From Pelobacter propionicus DSM 2379 (GTDB lineage: Bacteria > Desulfobacterota > Desulfuromonadia > Geobacterales > Pseudopelobacteraceae): a stretch of DNA of 64,000 nt. The stretch spans positions 3,647,501 through 3,711,500 of the forward strand of contig NC_008609.1 in assembly GCF_000015045.1 (NCBI RefSeq), read 5' to 3'. A model generated the notes under the pieces. It was not told where the DNA came from. It did no database searches and worked only from the letters and a program-made list of their open reading frames with translations. Shown here piece after piece: positions 46,648 through 55,949 of the stretch. The position numbers and the translations under genes were made by a program. The first letter of the stretch is position 1; each line of letters opens with the position of its first letter.

Positions 46648-47502
46648 TCAATGAGAAGAAGGAGCAAGGGTTTTTGACATTTTTGTGGCATCTCCCCAGA
46701 AAGCCATCGGCTCATGGGCGGGATAGGGATAGTGGCCGAGGTTAAGGCGAATAGCGGCGCCACGTACGGAAATACGTTCCTCCACAAGCCGTCTGACCGA
46801 TATGGGGGTACCGCTGCAGATATTCAGTATGCCGTCAAACTGCGGACGTTCCACAAGTTCGGCAAGATGCCCGGCAACGGTTTCTACCGCCAAGTAATCC
46901 CGTAACTGTTCTCCGTCTGACATATTGAAGACCTTATCGCCTCTTTCGATTGAAGCGTCAAGTTGCGCCAGGAGACTGCAGGGATTTTGCCCCGTGCCGT
47001 ACATATAAAAAGGCCTTGCCCATTGGAGAGTAAACTGAATATCTTTTTGCAGCATTTCCAGTGCACGGCGGAGAATATCCTTTGAGAGGGCGTAGGGCGT
47101 TACGGGATGGGTATCCATCTCCTCAGACAGAGGACCGTTGCGCAAGCCGTATTCAAAGCAGGTGCCCGTAACCAGCACCTGCCGTACACCCAATTGAATG
47201 AGCAGCTTGAGAAACTGAAAGCTGGCGGGGAAGGCTGCTTCCAGGTGCCTCATGGAATAATAGTCGGGCAGGTACGGCCATGCCAAGTGCATGACAGCGT
47301 CGAAGGAGTCGGGAGGTACTTTGAGAACGAACGCCGGCTCGAGAATATCGCCGCATATGATATCTGTATCGCGAAGCAGTGGACATGATAGGATTTTCGT
47401 CTGATCGCGGACGACAACAGTGACATTGTGCCCCCTCTCAATGAGGCGGCGGATTACATGGCTTCCCACGAAACCGGTTGCGCCGGTCAGGAGTATCTTC
47501 AT
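46648..47502 (-). CDS. NAD-dependent epimerase/reductase (AscF-like 4-ketoreductase candidate)
   Basis: A 284-residue extended short-chain dehydrogenase. It has the NAD(P)-binding GATGFVGSHVIRRL at the N terminus and the catalytic YALSK near residue 140. The start at 47502 is fixed by an ATGA overlap with the 3,5-epimerase gene. By position in a CDP-dideoxyhexose operon it could be the final 4-keto reductase, as AscF is in the ascarylose pathway; that role is inferred from context. An NDP-sugar 4-epimerase is the alternative. Confidence 0.82.
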   Translation of the reverse strand: MKILLTGATGFVGSHVIRRLIERGHNVTVVVRDQTKILSCPLLRDTDIICGDILEPAFVLKVPPDSFDAVMHLAWPYLPDYYSMRHLEAAFPASFQFLKLLIQLGVRQVLVTGTCFEYGLRNGPLSEEMDTHPVTPYALSKDILRRALEMLQKDIQFTLQWARPFYMYGTGQNPCSLLAQLDASIERGDKVFNMSDGEQLRDYLAVETVAGHLAELVERPQFDGILNICSGTPISVRRLVEERISVRGAAIRLNLGHYPYPAHEPMAFWGDATKMSKTLAPSSH

Positions 47503-48062
47503 TGTCTTTTCGCACAATCGTCAAAGGAAAAAGGAGATGAAAAGTCAATAAGAGGCGGGAGGAGGCCATCCTTTGTGGATATGATCGGCGTGCTGGCGGG
47601 CCAGGCAATTCCGGCAGAGTCCCAGCGGATTCCGGCATCATGGTCAGGAGCGTAGACAGAAGAAACCTTGTACATCATTGTGGCTGACTCGCTGGTGACG
47701 TAAAACCCATGGGCGAGCCCCCGGGGGATGTAGAGCATGTTTCCTTTTTCGGCACTCAGTTCGAGCATAATATGATCCCCATATGTGGGAGAGCCTTTTC
47801 GTAGGTCCACGACCGCATCCAGTACCGTGCCCGCGGTGCAGTATACCAACTTGTCGTGCTGATGGGGGGGGAGTTGGAAGTGCAACCCTCGAAGCACTCC
47901 CCGCCTGGAAACTGAGTAGAATTCTTCTTTCCAGTCGGTGCAACAGCCGTGCGACTCGAACGTTTTTTCGTTGTAGGTTTTGACGAACCTGCCACGTTCG
48001 TCCTGGAAACAAACAGGAACGATCTCGAGGCAACCTGAAATTCTTGTATGTATAAAAGTCAT
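47499..48062 (-). CDS. dTDP-4-dehydrorhamnose 3,5-epimerase-like protein (RmlC/AscE type)
   Basis: A 187-residue cupin sugar epimerase. Family motifs are clear: ETDERGRF-type opening ([18 protein letters not shown]), the catalytic-histidine segment [17 protein letters not shown] and [18 protein letters not shown], which carries the active-site tyrosine. It overlaps genes on both sides by four bases. No dTDP-sugar synthesis genes are present, and it sits after rfbH, so it more likely acts as the CDP-sugar 5-epimerase (AscE-like) than in rhamnose synthesis (inference). Confidence 0.88.
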   Translation of the reverse strand: MTFIHTRISGCLEIVPVCFQDERGRFVKTYNEKTFESHGCCTDWKEEFYSVSRRGVLRGLHFQLPPHQHDKLVYCTAGTVLDAVVDLRKGSPTYGDHIMLELSAEKGNMLYIPRGLAHGFYVTSESATMMYKVSSVYAPDHDAGIRWDSAGIAWPASTPIISTKDGLLPPLIDFSSPFSFDDCAKRQ

Positions 48063-49420
48063 GTCGATCCGCCACGCTTGATGAATGCCCGGATGGTATC
48101 AAGCATATACGCAATCATTTCCTCTGTCATACCCGGATAGACCCCAATCCAAAATGTATCGCGCATGATGCGTTCGGTTATCGCCAGTTCCCCAACAACC
48201 CTGTATCCCGTTCCGCCTGCGCGCATCTCATCAAAACAGGGATGCTTGATCAGATTACCGGCAAACAGCATCCGTGTTTGGATACCCCTTGACTCCAGGT
48301 AATTGACCAGTTCATCTCGATTGAAGGCCGTATTTTCACGGATTGTCAGCAGAAAACCGAACCAGGAGGGATCAGAGTCTCTTGTGGTGCCGGGGAGGAT
48401 CAGGCTGTCTTCCATGTCGCTGAGCCCCTCACGCAGTTTGCACCAGTTCTTTTTGCGCGCATCGATGAACGTGGGAAGTTTTTCAAGCTGTGCACAACCA
48501 ATGGCGGCCTGCATATCGGTTAACTTAAGATTATAACCGAAATGGGAATAGACATACTTGTGATCGTAGCCCGGAGGAAGCTCTCCGTACTGTTTCGCAA
48601 AACGTTTACCACAGGTATTGTCTTGGCCAGAGGGACACCAGCAATCGCGTCCCCAATCGCGGAACGATTCCACCAAGCGCTTCAGGTGCGGGTCATTGGT
48701 GTAGACGGCTCCTCCCTCACCCATGGTCATGTGGTGCGGAGGGTAGAAACTGGATGTGGCAAGGTCGCCGAAACTCCCTGTGAAGCCCCAGACGCCATCG
48801 AGGCAGTATCGTGACCCTAGTGCGTCGCAGTTGTCTTCGATCAGCCAGAGTCCGTGCCGGACGCAGAACCCGCTGACCTTCGCTATGTCAAACGGATTAC
48901 CCAAAGTATGGGCTACCATGACCGCCTTGGTTCTGGAAGAAAGAGCGGCTTCGAGCATAGCCGTATCTATGTTGTATTCGGGCAGGGTTACGTCGACGAA
49001 TACAGGTACTGCCCCGTATTGGATGATTGGCGAAACTGTGGTGGGAAAACCAGCGGCCACTGTTACAATCTCGTCTCCCGGCCTGATGCGCCGCTCTTTC
49101 AGGCTTGGTGAGGTAAGGGCCATGAACGCCAGCAGGTTTGCCGATGAGCCAGAGTTGGTCAGCATGGTGTGCCTGACGCCGACGAAAGAGGAAAATTCCC
49201 GTTCAAATCGTGCGGCGAATCGTCCGCTGGTCAGCCAGAAATCCAGCGCAGAGTCAACCAGATTGGCAATTTCCTTTTCATCAAAGACGCGTGCGGCGTA
49301 AGGAATGCGCTCGCCGGGACGGTACGATTTTAGTGCAGCATGGGCGTGACTGTAGTGGGCAATGGCAGCACGAATCGCTTCGCTTCGCAATGCCTGTTCC
49401 TGTGTATCGTTGCTGTTCAC
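48059..49420 (-). CDS. rfbH: CDP-4-dehydro-6-deoxyglucose 3-dehydratase (E1)
   Basis: The iron-sulfur, PMP-dependent enzyme that removes the C3 hydroxyl in 3,6-dideoxyhexose synthesis. The 453-residue product has the aminotransferase fold, with the internal-aldimine lysine replaced by histidine in [15 protein letters not shown], as is diagnostic for E1. The cluster cysteines are visible as [11 protein letters not shown] and in EDNCDALG. Start is a GTG with GGGGAG just upstream. It needs a partner reductase (E3), which is not encoded in this window. Confidence 0.95.
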   Translation of the reverse strand: MNSNDTQEQALRSEAIRAAIAHYSHAHAALKSYRPGERIPYAARVFDEKEIANLVDSALDFWLTSGRFAARFEREFSSFVGVRHTMLTNSGSSANLLAFMALTSPSLKERRIRPGDEIVTVAAGFPTTVSPIIQYGAVPVFVDVTLPEYNIDTAMLEAALSSRTKAVMVAHTLGNPFDIAKVSGFCVRHGLWLIEDNCDALGSRYCLDGVWGFTGSFGDLATSSFYPPHHMTMGEGGAVYTNDPHLKRLVESFRDWGRDCWCPSGQDNTCGKRFAKQYGELPPGYDHKYVYSHFGYNLKLTDMQAAIGCAQLEKLPTFIDARKKNWCKLREGLSDMEDSLILPGTTRDSDPSWFGFLLTIRENTAFNRDELVNYLESRGIQTRMLFAGNLIKHPCFDEMRAGGTGYRVVGELAITERIMRDTFWIGVYPGMTEEMIAYMLDTIRAFIKRGGST

Positions 49421-49447
49421 ATGGCTCCCCTTCTGTGGAAAATGGTG

Positions 49448-50524
49448 CTACAGAAAGGCCTGGATCTGTTCAAGGCTTTTTGACCGCATATCGTGTCCCG
49501 AACGATAGGCACGGGTCCAGTCGACTATGGATTGCAGCGCCTGCTCTAGGCTCCAGGATGGTTTCCAGTTCAATCTGATTTTAGCCTTGGAACAGTCCAG
49601 CTTCAGATAGCAAGCTTCGTGGGGGCACTGTGAACTTTCCCGGGACTCATAGAGCGCATTGTTACCCCAAAGGTCGCAGAGTCGATCCACGACCCATGCA
49701 ACTGGTCTGGCATCGGAGTCGAGCGGGCCGAAGTTCCAACTCTCGGAAAATGCGAGGCCGTCTACGTAAAGCCGCTGCGCAAGCATCAGGTAGCCTCGCA
49801 GTGGCTCCAGCACGTGCTGCCAGGGGCGGATGGCATGGGGGTTGCGGATGTTAATCGGTTCACCGGCAAAAAGGGAACGCATGCAGTCGGGGATCAGCCT
49901 GTCTTTTGCCCAGTCTCCACCGCCGATGACGTTGCCTGCTCGTACGGTGGCAATTGCCACTCCATGCTGGGAATACGTGTTGAGATTAAAAAAGGAGGAG
50001 CGGTAGGCGGACGTGACTAGTTCGGAGCAGGCTTTGCTGCTGGAATAGGGGTCGTATCCTCCCAGTGAATCGTTTTCACGGTATCCCCACACCCATTCCC
50101 GGTTCTCATAGCATTTGTCGGTGGTTACATTTACGACGGCCCTGACCGAGGGGGTCTGGCGAACCGCCTCAAGCAGGTGCACCGTCCCCATGATGTTTGT
50201 GGAATAGGTTTCCACGGGATTGCTGTATGAATCAAGCACCAGCGGCTGTGCTGCCAAGTGGAAGACAATTTCGGGACGTGCGGTCTGCATGGCCGATACG
50301 AGTCGCTCGTAATCGCGCACATCCGCGCTATGGGAAGTCAGTAACTCCCCAATTCGGGCCAGGTCATAGAGATTGGGTGTGGTTGTAGGAGGGAGTGCGT
50401 AACCGGTCACCTGGGCCCCCATGCTGGTGAGCCAGAGACTGAACCAGCTTCCCTTGAAGCCGGTGTGGCCGGTCAAAAAAACCGATTTGCCATTCCAGAA
50501 CTCTCGGTTCACCAGATTTTCCAT
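49448..50524 (-). CDS. rfbG: CDP-glucose 4,6-dehydratase
   Basis: A 358-residue extended SDR enzyme that forms CDP-4-keto-6-deoxyglucose from CDP-glucose. The NAD-binding motif is GHTGFKGSWFSLWL near residue 15, with NVTTDKCYENREW near 130 and the catalytic Tyr-Lys pair in YDPYSSSK near 155. The C terminus matches RfbG (CHEACYLKLDCSKA-type end). I start at 50524 by length and by the short overlap with rfbF (16 bases); the frame stays open 46 codons upstream inside rfbF. Confidence 0.95.
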   Translation of the reverse strand: MENLVNREFWNGKSVFLTGHTGFKGSWFSLWLTSMGAQVTGYALPPTTTPNLYDLARIGELLTSHSADVRDYERLVSAMQTARPEIVFHLAAQPLVLDSYSNPVETYSTNIMGTVHLLEAVRQTPSVRAVVNVTTDKCYENREWVWGYRENDSLGGYDPYSSSKACSELVTSAYRSSFFNLNTYSQHGVAIATVRAGNVIGGGDWAKDRLIPDCMRSLFAGEPINIRNPHAIRPWQHVLEPLRGYLMLAQRLYVDGLAFSESWNFGPLDSDARPVAWVVDRLCDLWGNNALYESRESSQCPHEACYLKLDCSKAKIRLNWKPSWSLEQALQSIVDWTRAYRSGHDMRSKSLEQIQAFL

Positions 50525-51282
50525 TGCGCCTGCCCCGACTGCCAAAGCCTTTCCAACTCTTCCTTGTCGCGCAGAGCGTCCATGCACTTCCAGAATCCAT
50601 GGTGCCTGTAGGCCATCAGTTGCGAATCGCGAGCCAGGTTTTCGATCGGGTCCTGTTCCCACATCTTGTGATCTGCATCATCCGGCAAGTACGAGAACAC
50701 CTCAGGTTTCAAGACAAAGAAACCACCGTTGATCCAGCCACCATTGTCCGGCTTTTCCTGGAAACTGTTGACTAGTCCGTTGTTGTCGAGCCCCAAGAGG
50801 CCGAATCTGCCGGCCGGCTGAACCGAAGTCATGGTTGCGATTTTTCCATGGGAATGGTGGAAGGAGATCAAATCATGCAGGTTAACATCCGCAAGACCAT
50901 CGCCATAGGTGAGCATAAAATCCTCTTTTCCAATATACTGTTCAGCCCGTTTAAGGCGGCCGGCAGTCAGGGTGTTCAGGCCGGTTTCAACAAGCGTAAC
51001 ACGGAACTTTTCAGAATTTGACTGGTGCACTTCATAGCTGTTGGTCTGAAGGTTAAAAGTTACATCTGAATTGTACATATAGTAGTGCATGAAATACTGC
51101 TTGATAAGGAAACTTTTATAACCCAGGCATATTACGAAGTCGTTAAACCCTTGCGTCTCAAATATCTTCATCAAATGCCAGAGTATTGGCTTTTCGCCAA
51201 TTTCAATCATCGGTTTTGGCTTGAGATATGATTCTTCGGAAATCCGCGTTCCCATGCCCCCAGCAAAAATGACGACTTTCAT
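50509..51282 (-). CDS. rfbF: Glucose-1-phosphate cytidylyltransferase
   Basis: A 257-residue nucleotidyltransferase making CDP-glucose from glucose-1-phosphate and CTP, the first step to 3,6-dideoxyhexoses. The signature GGMGTRISEESYLKPKPM is at the N terminus, with GEKPILWHLMKIF following and LTYGDGLADVNL near 130. AAAGG lies six bases before the ATG at 51282. It is the first gene of the sugar operon, which runs rfbF-rfbG-rfbH-epimerase-reductase. Confidence 0.96.
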   Translation of the reverse strand: MKVVIFAGGMGTRISEESYLKPKPMIEIGEKPILWHLMKIFETQGFNDFVICLGYKSFLIKQYFMHYYMYNSDVTFNLQTNSYEVHQSNSEKFRVTLVETGLNTLTAGRLKRAEQYIGKEDFMLTYGDGLADVNLHDLISFHHSHGKIATMTSVQPAGRFGLLGLDNNGLVNSFQEKPDNGGWINGGFFVLKPEVFSYLPDDADHKMWEQDPIENLARDSQLMAYRHHGFWKCMDALRDKEELERLWQSGQAQWKIW

Positions 51283-51610
51283 TGTGAACCTTTCCGCTGT
51301 CAAAGAAATGACAAAACAGCTTCTCACACAAAAAATAAAAACAATGTTAAACAGTTAAACCTTAACACAAAAAACTAGGTCGAACGCTTTGCCAGCAGTG
51401 CCTGGCGGACGGATCGCACTTTCACCGAAAAAATTCAAGAGTTCAAGTACTGTGATTAGAATAAATTCACAAAAAGGAACCGCACTCGTTGCCGCTTTCC
51501 CTTTACGCCAAGACCTGTTAGCAGCCGAAAAGTATCTACACCTGGGTAGAAGCGCTGTACTTTCTTTTTGGCCGACAGAGCCCAAGGGCAAGAAAACACG
51601 CCATGACTGA
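51283..51610. other. Promoter-containing gap between rfbF and the NtrC-like gene
   Basis: An AT-rich gap of about 330 bases that marks the edge of the glycan island. A GTTAAAC direct repeat (51346-51352 and 51354-51360, eight-base period), followed by TTAAC, lies about 65-80 bases upstream of rfbF and could be an operator. Short frames on both strands lack protein character. No convincing -10/-35 pair was identified. Confidence 0.45.
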
Positions 51611-53008
51611 CTAATTCCTCTGCCTCCTGTCCGGCCGTTCGATGGCAAATTTCTCCAACCGGTACTGCAGGGTCTTGTAGCTCATGCCCAGGAGCGGAGC
51701 TGCCTTGCCGATGACCCAGTCGGCACGCTCCATGGCTTTGATGATCAGATTCTTCTCCAGGGTTTCCATGTCGATCCCCTCTGGCGGCAGGTCGAAGGGG
51801 ACGACGCCGGCCAGAAGCGACGTCGAGGTGATCTCTGCCGGCAAATCTCCCGGCTCGATGACACTGCTCTCGGCCATCAGCACCGCACGCTCGATGACCG
51901 ATTCCAGCTGGCGCACGTTTCCGGGCCAGGAATAGTTCATCAGCAGCTTGAGAGCCGGCCGGGAGATGCCTTCCACGTCAATGCCGGTGGCAAGGCTGTA
52001 TTTTTTGACAAAGAATTCTGCCAATGTTTTGACATCGCTTCCCCGCTCCCGCAGGGGAGGCAGGTTGATGCGGATGACGTTGAGGCGGTAGTAGAGATCC
52101 TCGCGAAAACTGCCCCGCCTGATTTCCTGTTCCAGTTCCTTGTTGGTTGCCGAGATGATGCGCACGTCCAGCGGGATGTTGACCCTGCCCCCCACCCGGC
52201 GGACCTCCTTCTCCTGGATGGCCCGCAGCAACTTGGCCTGCATGGAGACATTCATCTCGCCGATCTCGTCCAGAAAGACCGTGCCGCCGTTGGCCGCCTC
52301 GAATACGCCCAGTTCCCGGGCATGTGCTCCGGTGAAGCTCCCTTTTTCGTGACCGAACAGTTCGCTTTCGATCAGGGTTTCCGGTATGGCGGCACAGTTA
52401 ATGGCCATGAACGGATTGTCCCGGCGCTGGCTTCCCTCGTGAATCGCCCGGGCAACCAGTTCCTTGCCGGTACCCGATTCCCCCACGATCAGCACCGTGG
52501 ATGTGGTGGCAGCAATCTTGGCGACAACCCGGAAAACTTCCGCCATCCTAGGGTGGTCGCCCAGCATGCTGGGTATGGGCGTGGTCGAGGCGACCCGCTT
52601 CTGTAGCACCCGGTTTTCGCGCACCAGACCGATACGTTCGAATGCACGCTGCAAGGTAAGTACCAGATTATCACGCTCCAGCGGTTTTTCCAGGTAGTCG
52701 AAGGCCCCCATGCGCATGGCCTCCACCGCCGAGTCCACCGAACCGTGGGCGGTCATCAGGATCACGCACTGCTGCGGGTCGTCGGAGAGCACCCTTTCCA
52801 GCAGGTCCAGGCCGCTCTGACCCTGCATCTTCAGGTCGGTCAGGATCAGGTCGAACTCGCGCCTGTCCAGCTGCTCCAGCGCCTCGCCTACTCCGGGAAC
52901 ATCCACGATGTCGTAACCCTCTTTCCTGAGGATCAGCTTGAGGATATCCCGCTGCCCCCGTTCGTCGTCAACGATCAGTATGCTTCCCGATTTCCGCTGG
53001 TTGTTCAT
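51611..53008 (-). CDS. NtrC-family sigma-54 response regulator
   Basis: A 465-residue regulator. The receiver domain (about 10-125) has the phospho-acceptor Asp in LILTDLKM (about 57). The AAA+ domain (about 150-380) has GESGTGKE, the sigma-54 contact loop as GSFTGA (Ser in place of the usual Ala), and the Walker B FLDEIGEM. A Fis-type helix-turn-helix is at the C terminus (GKAAPLLGMSYKTLQYRLEKF). It follows the histidine kinase by 25 bases, so the two form a pair. Targets unknown. Confidence 0.94.
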   Translation of the reverse strand: MNNQRKSGSILIVDDERGQRDILKLILRKEGYDIVDVPGVGEALEQLDRREFDLILTDLKMQGQSGLDLLERVLSDDPQQCVILMTAHGSVDSAVEAMRMGAFDYLEKPLERDNLVLTLQRAFERIGLVRENRVLQKRVASTTPIPSMLGDHPRMAEVFRVVAKIAATTSTVLIVGESGTGKELVARAIHEGSQRRDNPFMAINCAAIPETLIESELFGHEKGSFTGAHARELGVFEAANGGTVFLDEIGEMNVSMQAKLLRAIQEKEVRRVGGRVNIPLDVRIISATNKELEQEIRRGSFREDLYYRLNVIRINLPPLRERGSDVKTLAEFFVKKYSLATGIDVEGISRPALKLLMNYSWPGNVRQLESVIERAVLMAESSVIEPGDLPAEITSTSLLAGVVPFDLPPEGIDMETLEKNLIIKAMERADWVIGKAAPLLGMSYKTLQYRLEKFAIERPDRRQRN

Positions 53009-53033
53009 ACTTCAAGCCCCGTATCGTATTGTC

Positions 53034-54476
53034 TCATGGTTCGTGCGTTTCAAGGTTTCCCTCATGTGGCCCCCGTTCCAGCGGCAGCAGGAGCGTAAAG
53101 GTCGTTCCGCTACCCAGCGTGCTGTCGACCTGTATGGAGCCGCCATGTTCCCTGACGATCCGTTCGGTGATCGCCAGCCCCAGGCCGATGCCCACCTCCC
53201 TGGTGGTGAAGTAGGGCTGGAATATCTTGCCCAGGTCTTCGGCGCGTATACCCTTGCCTTGGTCGGAAAAGGTCAGCCGCACCTGGTCATGATCCCGTTC
53301 GGCGCCCAAGGTGATGAGACCGCCACCGGGCATGGCCTGGACCGCGTTTCCGACCAGGTTCAGGATGCAGGTGCGCAGCATCTCCTGGTCGACCCACAGA
53401 GGCGGAAAATCGTCTGGAATCCGCTGCTCAAGCCTTATGCGCTGTTCCGTCAGGCGGTCATGCAGCACCGGCAGCGCCTTGGCCAGCACATCGCTGTAGG
53501 GGACCAATGCGTGTCGCAGCTTGAGCGGGCGGCCATAGCTCATGAAGTTGACAACCATGTAGTTTGCGCGGCGCACTTCTTCCTTGATCTTATCGGCCAG
53601 CTCTTCCATTTCCGCTCGCTGCGCTCCGGCGCAGTGGGGGAGCATCTCTTCCTTAAGGTGATCGATGGCCAGGCTGATGTAGTTGAGCGGATTGCGGATT
53701 TCGTGGGCAATGCCCGATGCCAGCTGGCCAACCCGCGAGAGATGCTCGGCTTCGTAGAGCCGTTTCTCCAGCGCCTCACGCTCGCGGAGCTTTTCCACCA
53801 TGTTGTTGAAACCCTTGGCCAGTTCGCCGATCTCATCCTTGCTGTCCACCGGAATGGTAACGGACAGGTCGCCCGCCGAGACGCGCTTGAAGTCTTCCAC
53901 CAGGCTGTTGATCGGCTCGGTATAGCGTCGCGCCAGAAAAATGGTCAGGGCGATACCGATCATGAAGACCATACCGGTGGCGAATAGGCGGCGCATGAAG
54001 TTGGCGTGCTGCAGATTATTGATGTTGTCCAGCAACATGTTGATCTGCACATATCCCAGGTGCTCGTCACCCACGATGACCGGCACCACGACCTCGTATG
54101 GCTTCTGGGAGAGGATGCTGGCGCCGTTATGTCGAGGAGCTGCGTGGACCCCCTTTTCCAGCTTGTTCAGTTCATGCCTCTTGCCGATTTTATCAGGGTC
54201 GGAGGAGTCGACGATCTCACCCTCGATGTTGATGATGTTGATTTCGTTGATCCCCTTCTTCCTTGCCTTGTGCAGGTAATCGTTCAGGCGTGAGAACTCG
54301 GCATCGGAGGTGAGATCCTCGATACTCATCTGAACAGCCTTGGAAATCTCCTGGGAACTCTCCTGGATCTCGTTGACCAGGTCGTTCTGGGAGTACTGGT
54401 TGAGGGTGAAGAGGGTCATCATGGTCAGGACCAGCAGGGAGAGCATGATAATGACGAGCTTGGTGTTCAGCTTCAT
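53034..54476 (-). CDS. Membrane sensor histidine kinase
   Basis: A 480-residue kinase. There is a membrane helix at about 8-26, a periplasmic sensing region (about 27-160), a second helix (about 165-185), HAMP domain (about 185-240), HisKA with IAHEIRNPLNYI (H box near 263) and a HATPase domain with NLVGNAVQAM (N box) and DQGKGIRAEDLGKIFQPYFTT. This is the NtrB/ZraS-like class. It is partner of the NtrC-like gene and divergent from an outer-membrane protein gene. Confidence 0.93.
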   Translation of the reverse strand: MKLNTKLVIIMLSLLVLTMMTLFTLNQYSQNDLVNEIQESSQEISKAVQMSIEDLTSDAEFSRLNDYLHKARKKGINEINIINIEGEIVDSSDPDKIGKRHELNKLEKGVHAAPRHNGASILSQKPYEVVVPVIVGDEHLGYVQINMLLDNINNLQHANFMRRLFATGMVFMIGIALTIFLARRYTEPINSLVEDFKRVSAGDLSVTIPVDSKDEIGELAKGFNNMVEKLREREALEKRLYEAEHLSRVGQLASGIAHEIRNPLNYISLAIDHLKEEMLPHCAGAQRAEMEELADKIKEEVRRANYMVVNFMSYGRPLKLRHALVPYSDVLAKALPVLHDRLTEQRIRLEQRIPDDFPPLWVDQEMLRTCILNLVGNAVQAMPGGGLITLGAERDHDQVRLTFSDQGKGIRAEDLGKIFQPYFTTREVGIGLGLAITERIVREHGGSIQVDSTLGSGTTFTLLLPLERGPHEGNLETHEP

Positions 54477-54571
54477 GGCCGCCTTGAAAAAGCGAATGGG
54501 GTATAAGTGGCAATCTCCGCACTATAACGTAGGAAAGTGACTGAAACAAGCGCGATCCGTCACGCAGGTTG

Positions 54572-54600
54572 TTGACACCTGGCGGCATTGAATGCTACAT
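54572..54600 (+). promoter_or_regulatory. Candidate sigma-70 promoter of the outer-membrane protein gene
   Basis: TTGACA (54572-54577) and CTACAT (54595-54600) are separated by 17 bases. The consensus -35 and 4/6 -10 match give a start near 54607, which supports a translation start after that position. Confidence 0.5.
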
Positions 54601-54624
54601 ACATCCGCTATGCTCCGTATTCAT

Positions 54625-55875
54625 ATGCGCAAAATGCTGAAAACGATGGCCATAGCCGCCATCATGTCTTTCGGGCTTCTGGCCGGCTGCACCAGCTACA
54701 TCCCCCGTGAAGACCTGTCACTCGTACCCTGCGAATCCTGCGGAGAAAAGGTTAAGCTGGTGACCATCCCCCTGCCGGTCATCGCCTCCAGCCCCAACGA
54801 GGGCATAACCGCCGGCGCCCTGTCCGCCTTGCTGTTCCACAACACGAACGACGAAATATCGACCCTGCTGGCCCCCCAGGTAAACTACAACAGCAGTTTC
54901 GGAGTCACCGCATCGTTGTACGGCGCTCATTACGTGTCGCCGGACCGGAACATGGAATTCAACCTCTCCCAGTCCACCAAGGTCAACCACGATTACGAAT
55001 TCAAGATTCGCGACACCACGATGCTTGACAAGAAACTGGAACTCAACGCCTTCGTCTTCAAGCTATCCGACGGATCTTCCCGTTTTTTCGGCTTTCAGGC
55101 CAAGAGCCCTGAGCAGCAGGAAACCAACTATGCCAATGACGAGGTGGGGTTCAACATCTCTGCTGGTTACCAGTTTGCCCGACATTTCCAGGTTCTCCTG
55201 GGGGACCGCTTCCGTGATGTCAATGTCAGGCATGGCGCGGTCAGTGGCGTCCCCTACATAAAGGACAGATTCTCGGAAGACGAGATTCCGGGCATCAACG
55301 GATTCACAGCCCACACGCCGCGACTGGCTATCATTCACAATACGCTGGACAACAAGGACACCCCCACCTTCGGCGGCTATGTCAAACTCTCCATTGAGCA
55401 GAGCCTCAAGGCGCTGGGAAGCTCTGCCGACTACCGCCACTACGAAGCCGAGATCAAGGGATTCTTTCCCCTGGACAATGCCCGCTACATCAGCGTGTTC
55501 CGGTTCGTCTACAACCAGACACTGGGGCACAAGGTGCCCTTCCTGGAGCGGAGTATCCTGGGGGGGGAGACGACCCTGCGCGGCTACGGCCGTAACCGCT
55601 TCATCGACAACAGCTATTTCCTCTGCAACCTGGAGGAGCGCATCAGGTTCTTCCGCTGGGAGGTATTCAACGTCACCGCCGACTGGGAGGTCGCCCCCTT
55701 CGTGGATATGGGAGCGGTGATGGAATCACTGGACAAGGCTGAGTTCAAAAACTACGAGGTAAACCCCGGAATCGGCTTCCGCGCCATCGTCCGTCCCAAC
55801 ATCGTCGGCCGGGTTGACCTGGGTATCGGCAAGGATGGACCGGCCATCTTTGTCGGACTGGGATACCCCTTCTGA
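54625..55875 (+). CDS. Lipoprotein with BamA/Omp85-type (surface antigen) beta barrel
   Basis: A protein of about 416 residues. An N-terminal lipoprotein signal with a lipobox ending AGC (MSFGLLAGC) precedes a segment containing IPREDLSLVPCESCG and a C-terminal bacterial surface-antigen (D15-type) barrel. The barrel shows alternating strand patterns, the GGETTLRGYGRNRF region typical of Omp85 L6 loops and a terminal Phe (VGLGYPF), the usual BAM-recognised ending. No POTRA domains are seen, so it is not BamA itself. The start is uncertain (54625 or 54634); a promoter upstream excludes an earlier start at 54592. Confidence 0.85.
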   Translation: MRKMLKTMAIAAIMSFGLLAGCTSYIPREDLSLVPCESCGEKVKLVTIPLPVIASSPNEGITAGALSALLFHNTNDEISTLLAPQVNYNSSFGVTASLYGAHYVSPDRNMEFNLSQSTKVNHDYEFKIRDTTMLDKKLELNAFVFKLSDGSSRFFGFQAKSPEQQETNYANDEVGFNISAGYQFARHFQVLLGDRFRDVNVRHGAVSGVPYIKDRFSEDEIPGINGFTAHTPRLAIIHNTLDNKDTPTFGGYVKLSIEQSLKALGSSADYRHYEAEIKGFFPLDNARYISVFRFVYNQTLGHKVPFLERSILGGETTLRGYGRNRFIDNSYFLCNLEERIRFFRWEVFNVTADWEVAPFVDMGAVMESLDKAEFKNYEVNPGIGFRAIVRPNIVGRVDLGIGKDGPAIFVGLGYPF

Positions 55876-55882
55876 CGAAATC

Positions 55883-55919
55883 AAAAACGCGCAATGCCAA
55901 CCTGGCACTGCGCGTTTTT
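55883..55919 (+). terminator. Strong terminator, probably bidirectional
   Basis: A 17-base stem (55883-55899 with 55903-55919, one mismatch) begins AAAAACGCGCA and ends GCGCGTTTTT, with a 3-base loop. T runs exist on both strands. It lies eight bases after the outer-membrane protein gene and 30 bases downstream of the convergent Smr gene. Confidence 0.9.
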
Positions 55920-55949
55920 CGTACTATATGACGAGTCGGAAGTGCGGAA

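Noticed and set aside
51389-51648. Short frames in the gap between rfbF and the NtrC-like gene
   Set aside because: No ribosome-binding site or protein character on either strand.
54580-54600. Possible sigma-54 site TGGCGG...TGC before the outer-membrane protein gene
   Set aside because: The GG-GC spacing is 11 rather than 10 bases and it overlaps a better TTGACA promoter.
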